Source: Gammaproteobacteria bacterium (GTDB lineage Bacteria > Pseudomonadota > Gammaproteobacteria > Steroidobacterales > Steroidobacteraceae). From it: 64,000 bases of DNA. Location: assembly GCA_025357835.1 (NCBI GenBank), contig JANYLM010000146.1, forward strand, positions 1 through 64,000, given 5' to 3'. Of this stretch, positions 1 to 8,513 are shown piece after piece. Within the stretch, counting starts at the first letter, position 1. Each line of letters starts with the position of its first letter. Both the position numbers and the translations under genes were made by a program. Under the pieces are notes generated by a model. That model was not told the DNA's origin. It did not search any database and worked only from the letters and a program-made list of their open reading frames with translations.

Positions 1-543
1 GCCGCGAAACTCGTCGAGCGTGTGTTCGAAGCGCCTGCAGAAGGCGCCAAACCCAATCTTCTCTGCGTCGCCCTGCCGGCGATGCAATCGCCAATCATTG
101 GCGTCGATGTCCCATCCATAGCGGCCTATGTAGCGCTTGGAGATCGGCAGTTCATTGGCGAACGTCGAGAATCGCGGATCGGACCATGCTCCGCCCGGCG
201 CCCGAAACGGGATCCTTTGACGGGAAACGAACTGCTCGAGTTGCTCATGACAGGCGATAATTTGACGGGCGATTTCGGTGCGGTGATCGCCACAAAAACG
301 GTCCAGGTTCGGGTGGCTGAACGTGTGATTGCCGAGGCGGTGTCCGTACTGGACGACCGCAGAAAACGCCGCCCGGTTGGCACGTTCTCCGAGCACGAAA
401 AAAGTGGCCGACACGCCTTCGCGATACAACAGCCGAGCGAGATCGGTTGTAATTCCGTCCGTGGGGCCATCGTCGAAGGTCAAAGAGTACTCGTTCCTTC
501 GATAATTCAAATTCCGGCCGCGCAACTCCTTGGTTAGAAACAT
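1..543 (-). CDS. polysaccharide deacetylase (NodB domain), 3' end outside window
   Basis: Reads leftward from an ATG at 543 and runs off the window after 181 codons, so the C-terminus is missing. The NodB motifs of carbohydrate esterase family 4 are visible: TFDDGP at residues 22-27 (D24 and D25, base and metal ligand), a NHTFSH stretch with H73 and H77 as metal ligands, and FRAPGG around R114. These enzymes remove N- or O-acetyl groups from polysaccharides such as chitin-like polymers, peptidoglycan or exopolysaccharide. No signal peptide is seen; the catalytic domain begins almost at once. It starts 9 nt after the upstream glycosyltransferase stop, so the two are probably cotranscribed and act on the same glycan. 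The family is certain; the substrate is unknown. Confidence 0.9.
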   Translation of the reverse strand, partial: MFLTKELRGRNLNYRRNEYSLTFDDGPTDGITTDLARLLYREGVSATFFVLGERANRAAFSAVVQYGHRLGNHTFSHPNLDRFCGDHRTEIARQIIACHEQLEQFVSRQRIPFRAPGGAWSDPRFSTFANELPISKRYIGRYGWDIDANDWRLHRRQGDAEKIGFGAFCRRFEHTLDEFRG

Positions 544-552
544 GGTCTATTC

Positions 553-1515
553 CTAAACAATTCCATGAAGTTCGAGACCGGCGAAGCGCTGGCGGCCATG
601 CTGCTCAGCAAGTCTATGCGCCTCGCGAAAATGCCAAGCCGGCGCATTGGGCTGGAAGAATTGCAGCCAGCCTCGCTCCAGGTAGGGTCCCCACCAGTCA
701 TGCGGCACGACATCGACCTGCGCCGCCGACTCATCGCGCAAGGCCCAGTCGTATATCTGGTTCAGGTCGGCGGCGGTTCGCGTGCCCGGATAGGTAACCG
801 TCTCCATCATTTTGTACCAGGCCGCTTTGCTCTGCAGCCGGATCTTGTTGGCAAACTGCAAATGAAACAGGCCTCCGCGGTCCCTACCGGAAAATAAAAG
901 CCCTTGGTCGAATGCATTGAAGGGAGACCGCCGGTGACATTGATAGGCGCTTGAAAATTTCCAACACAATTCCGCGGAATCGGCGAACGCCCAAGGGATG
1001 GCGCTGCGCTCGCCCCAGAGTCCGTCCCAACGATAAACCGTTGGCGAGTGATAAGTCGCGATCATAGGCAGAGACACCCAGCAGCCCGGGTGCGCGCTAA
1101 AGGCCAGGCCTCTCAATTGAGGCAAAAGATTTCCCGTGGGAACCTCGTCCGCATCGACGATGACGAAATGCGTGCCTCCGAGGCGCCGACCGCGCTCCAG
1201 CATCTCCTGCCGAATGTCCGCCTCCCGCCATTCGGTTTGCCCGACTCGACGCACATCGATCGGACAATTGGGAAATTCGGCCTGTGCCTCGTCAATGATC
1301 TGCGCGGTTCGATCTGTCGAGCCATGATCAGCGACTACCACCGCGTCGCAGTAAGACATGCTGACGCGAAGCGACAGTCCGAGGACCCAGTCTTCATTAC
1401 GCGTTGCCGTGAGCGCCACAAGTTTGGGCGCGAGCGAAGGCCGGGCAATCGCACGCGCGCGCCAACAGAGTCGCTTGATCGTCTGCACCGCTTTTCGGCG
1501 CAGGCCCAGGATCAC
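553..1515 (-). CDS. family 2 glycosyltransferase
   Basis: A 320-residue protein with a GT-A nucleotide-sugar-binding fold: LTATRNEDW near residue 35 (the nucleotide-binding beta strand), a VVVADHGSTDRT loop and VIVDADEVP near residue 120 as the DxD-type metal site. This matches GT2 enzymes that respond to activated sugars in polysaccharide or glycan assembly. The start is a GTG; no better ATG lies upstream in frame. The downstream deacetylase begins 9 nt after its stop, suggesting a two-gene operon. A perfect 9-bp inverted repeat lies about 104 nt upstream and may be its operator. Donor and acceptor sugars cannot be inferred. Confidence 0.85.
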   Translation of the reverse strand: MILGLRRKAVQTIKRLCWRARAIARPSLAPKLVALTATRNEDWVLGLSLRVSMSYCDAVVVADHGSTDRTAQIIDEAQAEFPNCPIDVRRVGQTEWREADIRQEMLERGRRLGGTHFVIVDADEVPTGNLLPQLRGLAFSAHPGCWVSLPMIATYHSPTVYRWDGLWGERSAIPWAFADSAELCWKFSSAYQCHRRSPFNAFDQGLLFSGRDRGGLFHLQFANKIRLQSKAAWYKMMETVTYPGTRTAADLNQIYDWALRDESAAQVDVVPHDWWGPYLERGWLQFFQPNAPAWHFREAHRLAEQHGRQRFAGLELHGIV

Positions 1516-2129
1516 AAGGGCACCCGGTTCAAAGGGTAATGATCCGCTAGCTTGGTAGACCTAGCTTTGCGCATATTGAAGAAAATGGTCAATCCTACGA
1601 CCGGAAGCCCGGAGACACGGTACTAACTTGGTTAGTACCTCCAGAGCGGGAAAATGTTACTCGATCAAATCTGCGATCAGTTTTATGAACGAGAAAGGGT
1701 CGCGCTCGGTCCACAAATACGGTGCCATTCTAACCCAATCGCTACTTGGGCGTTCCGCTCCGATACCCCTTGCCCATATGCCGGCTTTGGATTGCGTAAG
1801 GACAGTCGCCGTCTTAGATGCGGGCGCGACTTGCGTTCTATGCATATTCGCGCCATTTCAATTGGACGCTTTCGCGACTTAGGCCGCGGCCGCGGCATTC
1901 CACGATGACGAGCGAATTTCACGGCCAAAAACGGCCCCTTTTTTGTTTTGATTAATTGTCGCGGCGCTTGGATGTATAGACCTGGCCGTCCTCAAATCAT
2001 CTGGAGCCCTATCCCCCAATCTCGGCAGTCTGGCGACGTTTGGATATCTCCAGAACATGAGCCGGAACTGCCAGTACGCATGGGATACACGATGATAAAA
2101 GCAGCCGGCCGAGGATGGTCCCACGAACT
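1516..2129. other. gene-poor gap of about 610 bp
   Basis: No reading frame here has convincing coding character. The short frames on both strands lack recognisable motifs. The gap contains the inverted repeat at 1619-1639 and, near 1922-1950, a short GGCC-A5-GGCC hairpin followed by a T-rich run on the plus strand, too weak to call a terminator. It is likely the regulatory region of the glycosyltransferase-deacetylase pair plus decayed sequence. Confidence 0.5.
1619..1639. promoter_or_regulatory. perfect 9-bp inverted repeat, operator-like
   Basis: Left arm GGTACTAAC (1619-1627), spacer TTG, right arm GTTAGTACC (1631-1639); the arms are exact reverse complements. The size and 3-nt spacer suit a dimeric helix-turn-helix regulator. 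It lies upstream of the GT2 start (1515, minus strand). No T-run follows on either strand, so it is not an intrinsic terminator. The regulator is not identified. Confidence 0.5.
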
Positions 2130-2978
2130 TCACCGCTTTCTCATCACTACGAGAAAATGGTCCCCTATGCCACGAATTGCCGGCCAACCGGACACGCGCC
2201 GGTCCAAGCGCCAAAGACGATCATACCAGGTCGGGTGCTGGTCTCGGACCCATGTCAAATACGGCGGAGGCGCGAACACGCACAGTCCGCGGTAGTGTTC
2301 GAGAGCAAAGTCCTGTTCGAATGCTCGATAGAACTCGTGAGGACCATAGTAGCGCGTCCAGATGGTGTGGTTATTCATGGTCACTGGCACGACGTTTCTG
2401 GCAAAGCGCAGCATTGCTCTGGCCCACCGCCCGCGACGCAGATAGTGGGCAATCTCCCACGGACAGATTCTGCCCATGACGGTAAACACAAGGACCCCGC
2501 CCGGCTTGAGCAGGCGGGCACATTCACGAGCGACATCCACAAGTTCAGGCACGCAGTTGAGGGGGCCCAGATCGGAATACGCACCATCAAATGCGCCAGA
2601 ACCTTCCAAGCGATGCAACTCATGGGCCCCAATGTCCAGTGCCTCCACTCGATCCGATAGTCGTTGCTGCAAAGCACGATCGCGCGTCCGCTGCACCATC
2701 TGAGGCGACCAGTCTGTCGCGGTTATTCGATGACCGAGCTTGGCCATGCGGACGGCATCTAAGCCGGTGCCACATCCCAAGTCGATCAAGCGGCTGCCGG
2801 GTGAGAACTTGGCATCCAGCCAGCGCCACATTTCGCCTCGCATGTCCTGAATGAGTTCATTGTTGCCCCGAGGTCCATCGTAATCCGGTGCAACGCTGTC
2901 GAAGGCGTCTTGGGTATCGCGCAATTGAGGACGTATTGCAGGCTCTTGTAGTGAAGCCGAATGTTGGGTTCTGTGCAT
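2130..2978 (-). CDS. class I SAM-dependent methyltransferase
   Basis: A 282-residue protein with the Rossmann SAM-binding motif DLGCGTG at residues 66-72, an acidic TATDWSPQM strand (SAM ribose binding) and a post-motif stretch LLKPGGVLVF. The N-terminal DAFDSVAPDYDG segment is typical of UbiE/type 11 methyltransferases. The C-terminal part, with many Trp, Tyr and Arg residues, is probably the acceptor cap. It stands alone: 614 bp separate it from the next minus-strand gene, and a short gap separates its start from the divergent kinase-like gene at 3032. The acceptor could be a glycan, lipid or small molecule. Confidence 0.85.
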   Translation of the reverse strand: MHRTQHSASLQEPAIRPQLRDTQDAFDSVAPDYDGPRGNNELIQDMRGEMWRWLDAKFSPGSRLIDLGCGTGLDAVRMAKLGHRITATDWSPQMVQRTRDRALQQRLSDRVEALDIGAHELHRLEGSGAFDGAYSDLGPLNCVPELVDVARECARLLKPGGVLVFTVMGRICPWEIAHYLRRGRWARAMLRFARNVVPVTMNNHTIWTRYYGPHEFYRAFEQDFALEHYRGLCVFAPPPYLTWVRDQHPTWYDRLWRLDRRVSGWPAIRGIGDHFLVVMRKR

Positions 2979-3031
2979 AGTTGAAATTGGCGAGATGAAA
3001 ATTCTGTGGCCGTAATGACCGCGTTCTCGAT

Positions 3032-4081
3032 ATGCTGAGGCTACGTATGACTCCTCAGCAGGCCATCATGGTACCCGATCTATCGTCCGATCCCTTTGGA
3101 GAGCTATCCCCACAGCCCTTTGAAACGGAAGTGCAAGTATTGGGCGGGAGATTTTACTTTGAAAGCAACAGTCGGCGGCTGCTCCGTCTGGTGGACGCCG
3201 CGTACGCGGGCCTGCCGGCGCACCGACTATCGCGACCGGGACCGAAATTCCGGGTCAAGCTGGCGCTGACGCTGCCTCTCCGTTCCGGTAGTCGCGCAAA
3301 ACCCCCACGCCTCAGCATGTTGAGCGCGACAGGCTTACTCGGCGGGTCGACGGCAGATTCGAACTTTGTGCTAATTTGCGCTGCCGAGCGGTCAGCACTT
3401 GTAGTCGTGTCGCCGCAGATGTTGCGCCATGGCTATAACACTCGCTACGAATTGATCGAATTCGCGGTTTTTACGCTGGCCGCGCGCGCTCAAAAGTTGG
3501 TTTCCCTGCACGCGGCTTGCGTTGGCCACGCCGGCCGCGGTGTTTTGCTAATGGGGCCAAGCGGAGCCGGAAAATCGACCGTGGCCTTGCAATGCCTGTC
3601 GCTGGGTCTGGATTTCCTGTCGGAGGACGCCGTATTTGTCGAGCCGAAAACGATGAGGGCGACCGGCTGCGCCAACTTCCTTCACGTCCGCGCCGACTCA
3701 TTGCGCTGGCTCGAACGTACAGATGCTGCGACCATCCTCAAATCGCCAATGATCCAGCGACGCAGTGGCGTGAAGAAGTTCGAGGTGAACTTGCGGCAAG
3801 GAAGTTATAGGCTTGCCTCCTCTCCGTTGGAAATCGTCGCGATCGTATTCTTGTCGGCGCAGAGCGCAGCACCTGGCGTGCTCCTGAGGCGAGTCCGGAA
3901 GTCCGAATTGCGAGCACACTTGACGGCAGACCAAGCCTACGCGGCGAGTCGGCCCGAATGGCCTTCATTCGCCAAACGTGCTGCCTCCATCGATGCATTC
4001 GAGTTGTGCCGCGGCCTCCATCCACGTGAAGCCGCCGAGGCCCTTCAAACGCTGCTCCGAATCCAAACCCGGCTGCGCTAG
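3032..4081 (+). CDS. HPr-kinase-like P-loop protein (HprK-related)
   Basis: A 349-residue protein whose C-terminal half resembles the HPr kinase/phosphorylase catalytic domain: LHAAC at 159-163, Walker A GPSGAGKST at 175-183 and LSEDA at 196-200 in the position of the metal-binding acidic pair. The N-terminal 150 residues are not recognised. Bacteria that lack a classical PTS often carry such HprK-related proteins beside exopolysaccharide or peptide-modification genes, where they probably phosphorylate something other than HPr. The start at 3032 is tentative; ATGs at 3047 and 3068 are possible. It converges with the methyltransferase at 4078-4986, overlapping by 4 nt. No PqqD-like partner was found nearby. 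Confidence 0.75.
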   Translation: MLRLRMTPQQAIMVPDLSSDPFGELSPQPFETEVQVLGGRFYFESNSRRLLRLVDAAYAGLPAHRLSRPGPKFRVKLALTLPLRSGSRAKPPRLSMLSATGLLGGSTADSNFVLICAAERSALVVVSPQMLRHGYNTRYELIEFAVFTLAARAQKLVSLHAACVGHAGRGVLLMGPSGAGKSTVALQCLSLGLDFLSEDAVFVEPKTMRATGCANFLHVRADSLRWLERTDAATILKSPMIQRRSGVKKFEVNLRQGSYRLASSPLEIVAIVFLSAQSAAPGVLLRRVRKSELRAHLTADQAYAASRPEWPSFAKRAASIDAFELCRGLHPREAAEALQTLLRIQTRLR

Positions 4082-4986
4082 GTTTGTCCCACCACCAGCG
4101 TGAAGCTCTGCAGAAAATGAAAATCTGGGCGACGCAGCGCATATTGCTCGTGCCGCCGATCGCACAAGCGGCTTAGTTGAGCATAGTCGTCTTCCGATAA
4201 GTAGGGTTGCAGGCGTGGCCCCCAAGTATCTCGGAATATCGCCTCAAACAGATACGCTTCATCGACAGCGCCCAGGGGTGATAGGCGCTCGATCATGATG
4301 GTTCGGGCCTCGACATTGCGCAATTGCGCCTGCCGGAGCAGCCCCGCGAGCGACCGCACGCTGTTCACATCACGCTCGGCGAGACCATAACGATCTCGGT
4401 AATACTGACGTACGGCGTCATTGGTTAACCTCTCGAGCCGCGAATCCCAGGCAAAAAACATGTCCGGAACGAGCGAACTTTGGCCGAGCGCGATGCGACC
4501 TCTGGGGCGCAGGAGAGTCGACAGATAATCCACACCGGCCAACGGGTTCCGCAGGTGATTGATCGTGTTGATGCACCACACCAGATCGAACGTCCCGGCT
4601 ACCAGGCCCGCATTCAGCAAGTCGGCCTGCAGAATTGTCGTCCGCGCGCCGGTGCGGGCCCGAGCTGCATCCACGTGAGCCGCAGACAGATCCACACCCA
4701 CAGCCGTGCCGTCATCAGCTCCAACCGCGGAGAGCAGCCACCCGAGCGCTTCACCCGTACCGCATCCCGCATCGAGGACGCACATTCCGGGTCCCAACCC
4801 CAGTCCTGCGATTAGCTGTCGAAGCTCGGATTCCGCGAACGCATTGAATAGGTTCAATTTGCGCGAGTAGTCCCGCGCCGGCGTGTCGCCCAGCAAACCA
4901 GCGGTTGGCTCAATGACTGTGGCGGCCGGGGTGTTCAATGCGACAGAGGGAACGTGGCATACACTGAGTGCATGGTCAGTAGGCAA
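4078..4986 (-). CDS. class I SAM-dependent methyltransferase
   Basis: A 302-residue protein with motif I LDAGCGTG at residues 71-78, AVGVDLSAAHVDAAR for ribose binding, and FDLVWCINTINHL as motif IV. The order of motifs is that of small-molecule or lipid methyltransferases. It is unrelated in its termini to the methyltransferase at 2130-2978. Its 3' end overlaps the convergent HprK-like gene by 4 nt. About 385 bp separate its start from the end of the radical SAM gene on the same strand. With that gene it may form a modification pathway, but the acceptor is unknown. Confidence 0.85.
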   Translation of the reverse strand: MPTDHALSVCHVPSVALNTPAATVIEPTAGLLGDTPARDYSRKLNLFNAFAESELRQLIAGLGLGPGMCVLDAGCGTGEALGWLLSAVGADDGTAVGVDLSAAHVDAARARTGARTTILQADLLNAGLVAGTFDLVWCINTINHLRNPLAGVDYLSTLLRPRGRIALGQSSLVPDMFFAWDSRLERLTNDAVRQYYRDRYGLAERDVNSVRSLAGLLRQAQLRNVEARTIMIERLSPLGAVDEAYLFEAIFRDTWGPRLQPYLSEDDYAQLSRLCDRRHEQYALRRPDFHFLQSFTLVVGQT

Positions 4987-5126
4987 GTCTGACGCGATGT
5001 GAACAGTCGACGGATCATGAGGCTTGCCTGCAAGGGATAGGCGTTCAAGCGGGGCTGCCGGGGCCGCAGAAAGGCAAATTCCGAAACATCCCTAATGTGC
5101 CATGGCAACCTCTCGCAGATCCGCTC

Positions 5127-5255
5127 ATGGAGTTGGATTTTGATGCTGTTATCCGAGTTTTCGCCCAGCTCGCCACAAATGTTATTGCCAATTGGAGTGA
5201 ATACCCTCTCCGTCCCGCTCTCAGACGATTGGTAGTAACGCGGCCATTCGAGTAG
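5127..5255 (+). CDS. possible small ORF, 42 codons, unrecognised
   Basis: Within the roughly 385-bp gap between two minus-strand genes, one plus-strand frame stays open from before 5000 to a TAG at 5253 and reads as plausible protein (acidic MELDFDAV start, NWSEYPLRP near the end). An ATG at 5127 would give 42 residues, but no clear ribosome binding site is seen, and the open frame upstream has no ATG. It may be a small peptide gene, the tail of a decayed gene, or chance. A 111-codon minus-strand frame with a GTG start overlaps the same stretch and looks less protein-like. Confidence 0.2.
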   Translation: MELDFDAVIRVFAQLATNVIANWSEYPLRPALRRLVVTRPFE

Positions 5256-5370
5256 CGAGCGGTACTTCGCGCGTCGGTCGGCCGCACCAGCAAATCGGTG
5301 TCGGCCATAGGTCGATCGCCGATAGCATAGTGGCCCATCGCATGCGGCGACAATGCATGATTGGATTGGA

Positions 5371-6912
5371 TCATGGGCACTGCATCGCTAACCCGTGGCG
5401 GGCGGGCGAGCGATACCTAGGTTCACCGCTGACTAATTCCTGCCAGCGTTGATCAAGCGTACCTTTCGCGCGACGTTGGTCGGCGCTTTCCGACGATGTG
5501 GGCGCCGTCTGAAGCGATATTTGATCGTGTAGCAGATTCCTGACCGACCGGTAGAAATCGGATGTATAGGTTCCTTGAAACATCATTTCAAGATCATCGC
5601 TTTCCCGCCAGTGCGTCTTACCGCCCAGCTGCGCCTTGACTAGATCATAGAATTTGGTCCCCGGCAAGGGATAGGAGACGCTGACGCCGATCTCGTCCGG
5701 CCGTGCGGTGTCGAGCAGATCGCGCGTAGCCAGTATGTCGGTGATTTGCTCGTCCATGTACCCCAGCTGGATGAAGAAGCCGACGCGGATGCCGGCCGAC
5801 TTGAGCCGATCCCGCGCGACGCGGATTTCCGTCACCGTGGTGCCCTTGTTCATCGCGTCCAACACCCGCGGGCTGCCACTCTCCGCGCCGATCCATGCCT
5901 CCCGGCACCCGGCATCCCGCAGTGCTTCAGCCATGCGTTCGCTGACCAAGTCAGCGCGGGTCTGTATGGTGAACGGCACGTGCGCGTCCGCGGCCCTTAC
6001 GGAGGCGGTGAACTCGTTGACCCAGTCGACCCGAAATCCGAAAATATCGTCCGCGAACCAAATGTGATCGGGATTGAAGGTGCGCTTGAGATACGACATT
6101 TCCGCTGCGACCTCGGCCGAATTTCTCTGCAGATATTGATTACCCCAAATGGGCTTCGCGCACCATGCGCAGCGAAAGGGACAGCCGCGCGAGGCCGCCA
6201 TGTTCAAACTGAAGTAGCCATGCGCTTTCAGCCAAATCGCACGATAGCGATCCATGTCCACCAGATCCCACGCCGCTAGGCCGATATCAGCAGCGATCGG
6301 CATAGCCTTCGATCCACTACTGGTGTGCAGCTTGCCGCCCCTGAGTGAGGCGATCCCGCTGAGCCCGTGGACGAGATCGGCACCATCGGCATTCGGGTTC
6401 GAATCAAGCCGCGACAGCACTTCAAACAGGGCGGTCAGCCCTTCTCCGATCAATGCCAGGTCCGCACCGGCTTTAAGGTAGGACGCGGGAGCGTCGGTGA
6501 CGTCGGGGCCGGCAGCGATAACCCTGGCGCCAGCGCGCCGTGCGGATGCCATCATTTCACACGCGGCGCGACGCATCGCGCTCAAGCACATCTTGCTTAA
6601 GAAATTGAAATTATCCTCGTAGAACACGACGAGATGGGGCTGCTCCGCCTGCAGCAAGTACTCATAGTCGGCGACCCCATCGGCCAGCATGGCATCGAAG
6701 AACGATACTCGATGCCCGGCCTTGCGCAGCATGGAGACCACCTGCAACGTGGCAAGGGGCGGATAGGGTTTGGCGCGCAATACCTGCTTTTGATCGAGCC
6801 GCAGGTAGTACGAGTGGCAAACCAGGATTGAAAGCATCGGCGCTCCATCAAATGCGGCGCAGGAAATCTCTGTCCGGGCCACCGGTTCGGCCACGGCTTC
6901 ACGCACGGTCAC
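5371..6912 (-). CDS. B12-binding-domain radical SAM protein
   Basis: A 513-residue protein with two domains. Residues about 28-175 form a cobalamin-binding-like Rossmann domain (LSILVCHSYY, VVFYEDNFNF, LALIGEGLTAL). Residues about 235-450 form a radical SAM barrel with the CX3CX2C cluster motif at C244, C248 and C251, followed by WIGAESGSPRVL. This is the class B architecture (BchE/oxidative cyclase-like) used for methylation or ring chemistry at unactivated carbons. The sequence does not show whether cobalamin is really bound, and the DxHxxG base-off motif is absent, as in many class B members. It is divergent from aqpZ across a region containing an inverted repeat. Substrate unknown. Confidence 0.85.
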   Translation of the reverse strand: MTVREAVAEPVARTEISCAAFDGAPMLSILVCHSYYLRLDQKQVLRAKPYPPLATLQVVSMLRKAGHRVSFFDAMLADGVADYEYLLQAEQPHLVVFYEDNFNFLSKMCLSAMRRAACEMMASARRAGARVIAAGPDVTDAPASYLKAGADLALIGEGLTALFEVLSRLDSNPNADGADLVHGLSGIASLRGGKLHTSSGSKAMPIAADIGLAAWDLVDMDRYRAIWLKAHGYFSLNMAASRGCPFRCAWCAKPIWGNQYLQRNSAEVAAEMSYLKRTFNPDHIWFADDIFGFRVDWVNEFTASVRAADAHVPFTIQTRADLVSERMAEALRDAGCREAWIGAESGSPRVLDAMNKGTTVTEIRVARDRLKSAGIRVGFFIQLGYMDEQITDILATRDLLDTARPDEIGVSVSYPLPGTKFYDLVKAQLGGKTHWRESDDLEMMFQGTYTSDFYRSVRNLLHDQISLQTAPTSSESADQRRAKGTLDQRWQELVSGEPRYRSPARHGLAMQCP

Positions 6913-6941
6913 AGGCGCGATATACGGAGTGAGTGCTGCGA

Positions 6942-6966
6942 TCCGGAGTTAAGGTTTAACTTCGGA
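6942..6966. promoter_or_regulatory. 11-bp inverted repeat with one mismatch, operator-like
   Basis: Arms 6942-6952 and 6956-6966 around a GGT spacer; the core is AGTTAA-GGT-TTAACT, extended by TCCG/CGGA with a single mismatch. It lies between the divergent starts of the radical SAM gene (6912) and aqpZ (7050), where a dimeric regulator could control either gene. The sequence differs from the palindrome at 1619-1639. Confidence 0.4.
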
Positions 6967-7049
6967 GGGCGATTCTGGTATTTTTGTCGCCGGCCCACCC
7001 TTGCGTCGACGGCCCAGACAAAAACGACTTGAAAAGACAGGAGTCATAC

Positions 7050-7751
7050 ATGCCGCTGACAAAGAAGCTTACCGCCGAGTTCATCGGAACATTTTGGTTG
7101 GTTCTCGGCGGGTGCGGGAGCGCCGTCCTCGCCGCGGGCTTCCCACACGTAGGCATAGGACTGCTCGGGGTGGCGCTGGCATTCGGGCTTACCGTAGTCA
7201 CCATGGCCTTTGCCATAGGCCATGTGTCGGGCTGCCATTTGAACCCAGCGGTCACCCTAGGTTTAGTGGTGGGCGGCCGGCTTCCCGCCAAGGAAATGCT
7301 GCCCTACTGGATCGTGCAGGTGCTGGGAGGCATCGCCGCGGCCTGGGTGCTGGTATTCATCGCCGGCGGCAATGGCGCCGACCCCCTGGCCGGCGGTCTG
7401 GCCGCCAATGGGTTCGGTGATCATTCGCCGGGGCATTACAGCCTGGCGGCCGGCTTTGTCTGCGAAGTAGTGATGACCGCGATATTCCTATTCGTCATCA
7501 TGGGCGCCACGGATAAAAGGGCTCCCAGCGGCTTTGCGCCCCTGGCGATCGGCCTGGCGCTCACCCTCATCCATTTGATCAGCATTCCCGTGACCAACAC
7601 ATCGGTGAACCCGGCGCGAAGCACGGGCCCAGCGGTATTCGTCCAAGGTTGGGCGCTAGCGCAATTGTGGCTGTTTTGGGTGGCGCCACTGCTGGGCGGA
7701 GCCATCGGCGCGCTGGCCTATCGCTACATCATCGGTCCTACGAGGGAGTAG
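7050..7751 (+). CDS. aqpZ: aquaporin Z, water channel
   Basis: A 233-residue inner-membrane protein of the MIP family with six hydrophobic segments and the two pore motifs, HLNPAVTLG (NPA at 65-67) and SVNPARS (NPA at 187-189). Selectivity-filter residues match water-specific AqpZ: H175, T184 and R190. The start at 7050 is chosen over an in-frame upstream codon because GACAGGAG lies 6 nt before it and the N-terminus then aligns with AqpZ ([14 protein letters not shown]). Its 3' end overlaps the convergent DUF1272 gene by 14 nt. It should pass water across the cytoplasmic membrane in osmotic adjustment. Confidence 0.95.
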   Translation: MPLTKKLTAEFIGTFWLVLGGCGSAVLAAGFPHVGIGLLGVALAFGLTVVTMAFAIGHVSGCHLNPAVTLGLVVGGRLPAKEMLPYWIVQVLGGIAAAWVLVFIAGGNGADPLAGGLAANGFGDHSPGHYSLAAGFVCEVVMTAIFLFVIMGATDKRAPSGFAPLAIGLALTLIHLISIPVTNTSVNPARSTGPAVFVQGWALAQLWLFWVAPLLGGAIGALAYRYIIGPTRE

Positions 7752-7983
7752 CGCCACAGGGCTTATAAATACGCTCCGCCGAGGCCGGGTGCGCCGCTAA
7801 TTTACTTGGCGGACGCCTCGGCCTGGCCACCAATTCTCCGCCGCAATTGGGGCAAAGGCCGTGCAGCACCGTGGCTGCGCACGGTGCACAAAATGTGCAC
7901 TCGAACGAGCAGATCCTGGCTTCCGTTGATTCCGGCGGCAGCGCCGTAGCGCAGCACTCACATGAGGGGCGAAGTTGCAACAT
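7738..7983 (-). CDS. DUF1272 zinc-ribbon-like small protein
   Basis: An 81-residue cysteine-rich protein: CECC at residues 8-11, [11 protein letters not shown] and LCPNCGGEL. These are the pairs expected of a structural zinc-binding protein, and the line RPSCECC...[14 protein letters not shown] is characteristic of DUF1272. No function is established for the family. It overlaps the upstream phosphoesterase by 26 nt on the same strand, so the two are cotranscribed, and it converges with aqpZ. Confidence 0.85.
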   Translation of the reverse strand: MLQLRPSCECCATALPPESTEARICSFECTFCAPCAATVLHGLCPNCGGELVARPRRPPSKLAAHPASAERIYKPCGATPS

Positions 7984-8464
7984 GCGTATCTCCCGATAAT
8001 TCGACTATTCTTGCCTTCACGGCATTGCCCGAGACCCTGATCTCACCCACGGAAATCGGCAGCTTGAACCGCCGCGGTCCGCAGCTTCCCGGATTGACGT
8101 ACAAAATACCCTCGCGTTCTTCGACCTTCGGTTGGTGGGAATGGCCGGAAACAATGACACGGACTGCCGCAGCGCCCGCATCGATATCGAGTTCCTCGAG
8201 ATTGTGGATGATGTAGACGAAGATACCACCCACTCGGATCAACTCGGTCCGCGGCAGGCGCACCGCCCAGGGCTGGGTGTCGTTGTTGCCCCTGACTGCG
8301 ATCAGGGGAGCCATGACGGCGAGTGCATCAAGAATCTCGGCGCCGCCCACATCGCCGCCGTGAACGATGTAATCGCACCCCACGAGAAATGCCCGCGCCT
8401 CGGGCCTCAGCAGCCCATGAGTATCGGAAACCAAGCCAACGCGCAACTCGCTGTCTGTGTTCAT
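7958..8464 (-). CDS. small metallophosphoesterase (YfcE/MJ0936-like)
   Basis: A 168-residue calcineurin-like phosphoesterase with the whole set of metal-binding motifs: SDTHG near residue 14, GGDVGG, RGNND and SGHSHQPKV. This compact single-domain form matches the YfcE/MJ0936 group, cytoplasmic phosphodiesterases acting on small phosphodiesters in vitro. It overlaps the downstream DUF1272 gene and begins 49 nt after the MFS gene stop on the same strand. A TAGAAT hexamer lies 9 nt upstream of its ATG and could be a -10 element. The physiological substrate is unknown. Confidence 0.88.
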   Translation of the reverse strand: MNTDSELRVGLVSDTHGLLRPEARAFLVGCDYIVHGGDVGGAEILDALAVMAPLIAVRGNNDTQPWAVRLPRTELIRVGGIFVYIIHNLEELDIDAGAAAVRVIVSGHSHQPKVEEREGILYVNPGSCGPRRFKLPISVGEIRVSGNAVKARIVELSGDTHVATSPLM

Positions 8465-8513
8465 AGCGGAGCTATTCTAAAGCTATGATCGGCAGGGTCG
8501 TGCAAACCTTTGA

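Noticed and set aside
1919-1950. Intrinsic terminator GGCC-AAAAAC-GGCC plus T-run
   Set aside because: Stem of only 4 bp and no gene upstream on that strand.
5045-5380. 111-codon minus-strand frame with GTG start overlapping the radical SAM stop
   Set aside because: Composition is poor, no family pattern, and the plus-strand frame in the same place reads better.
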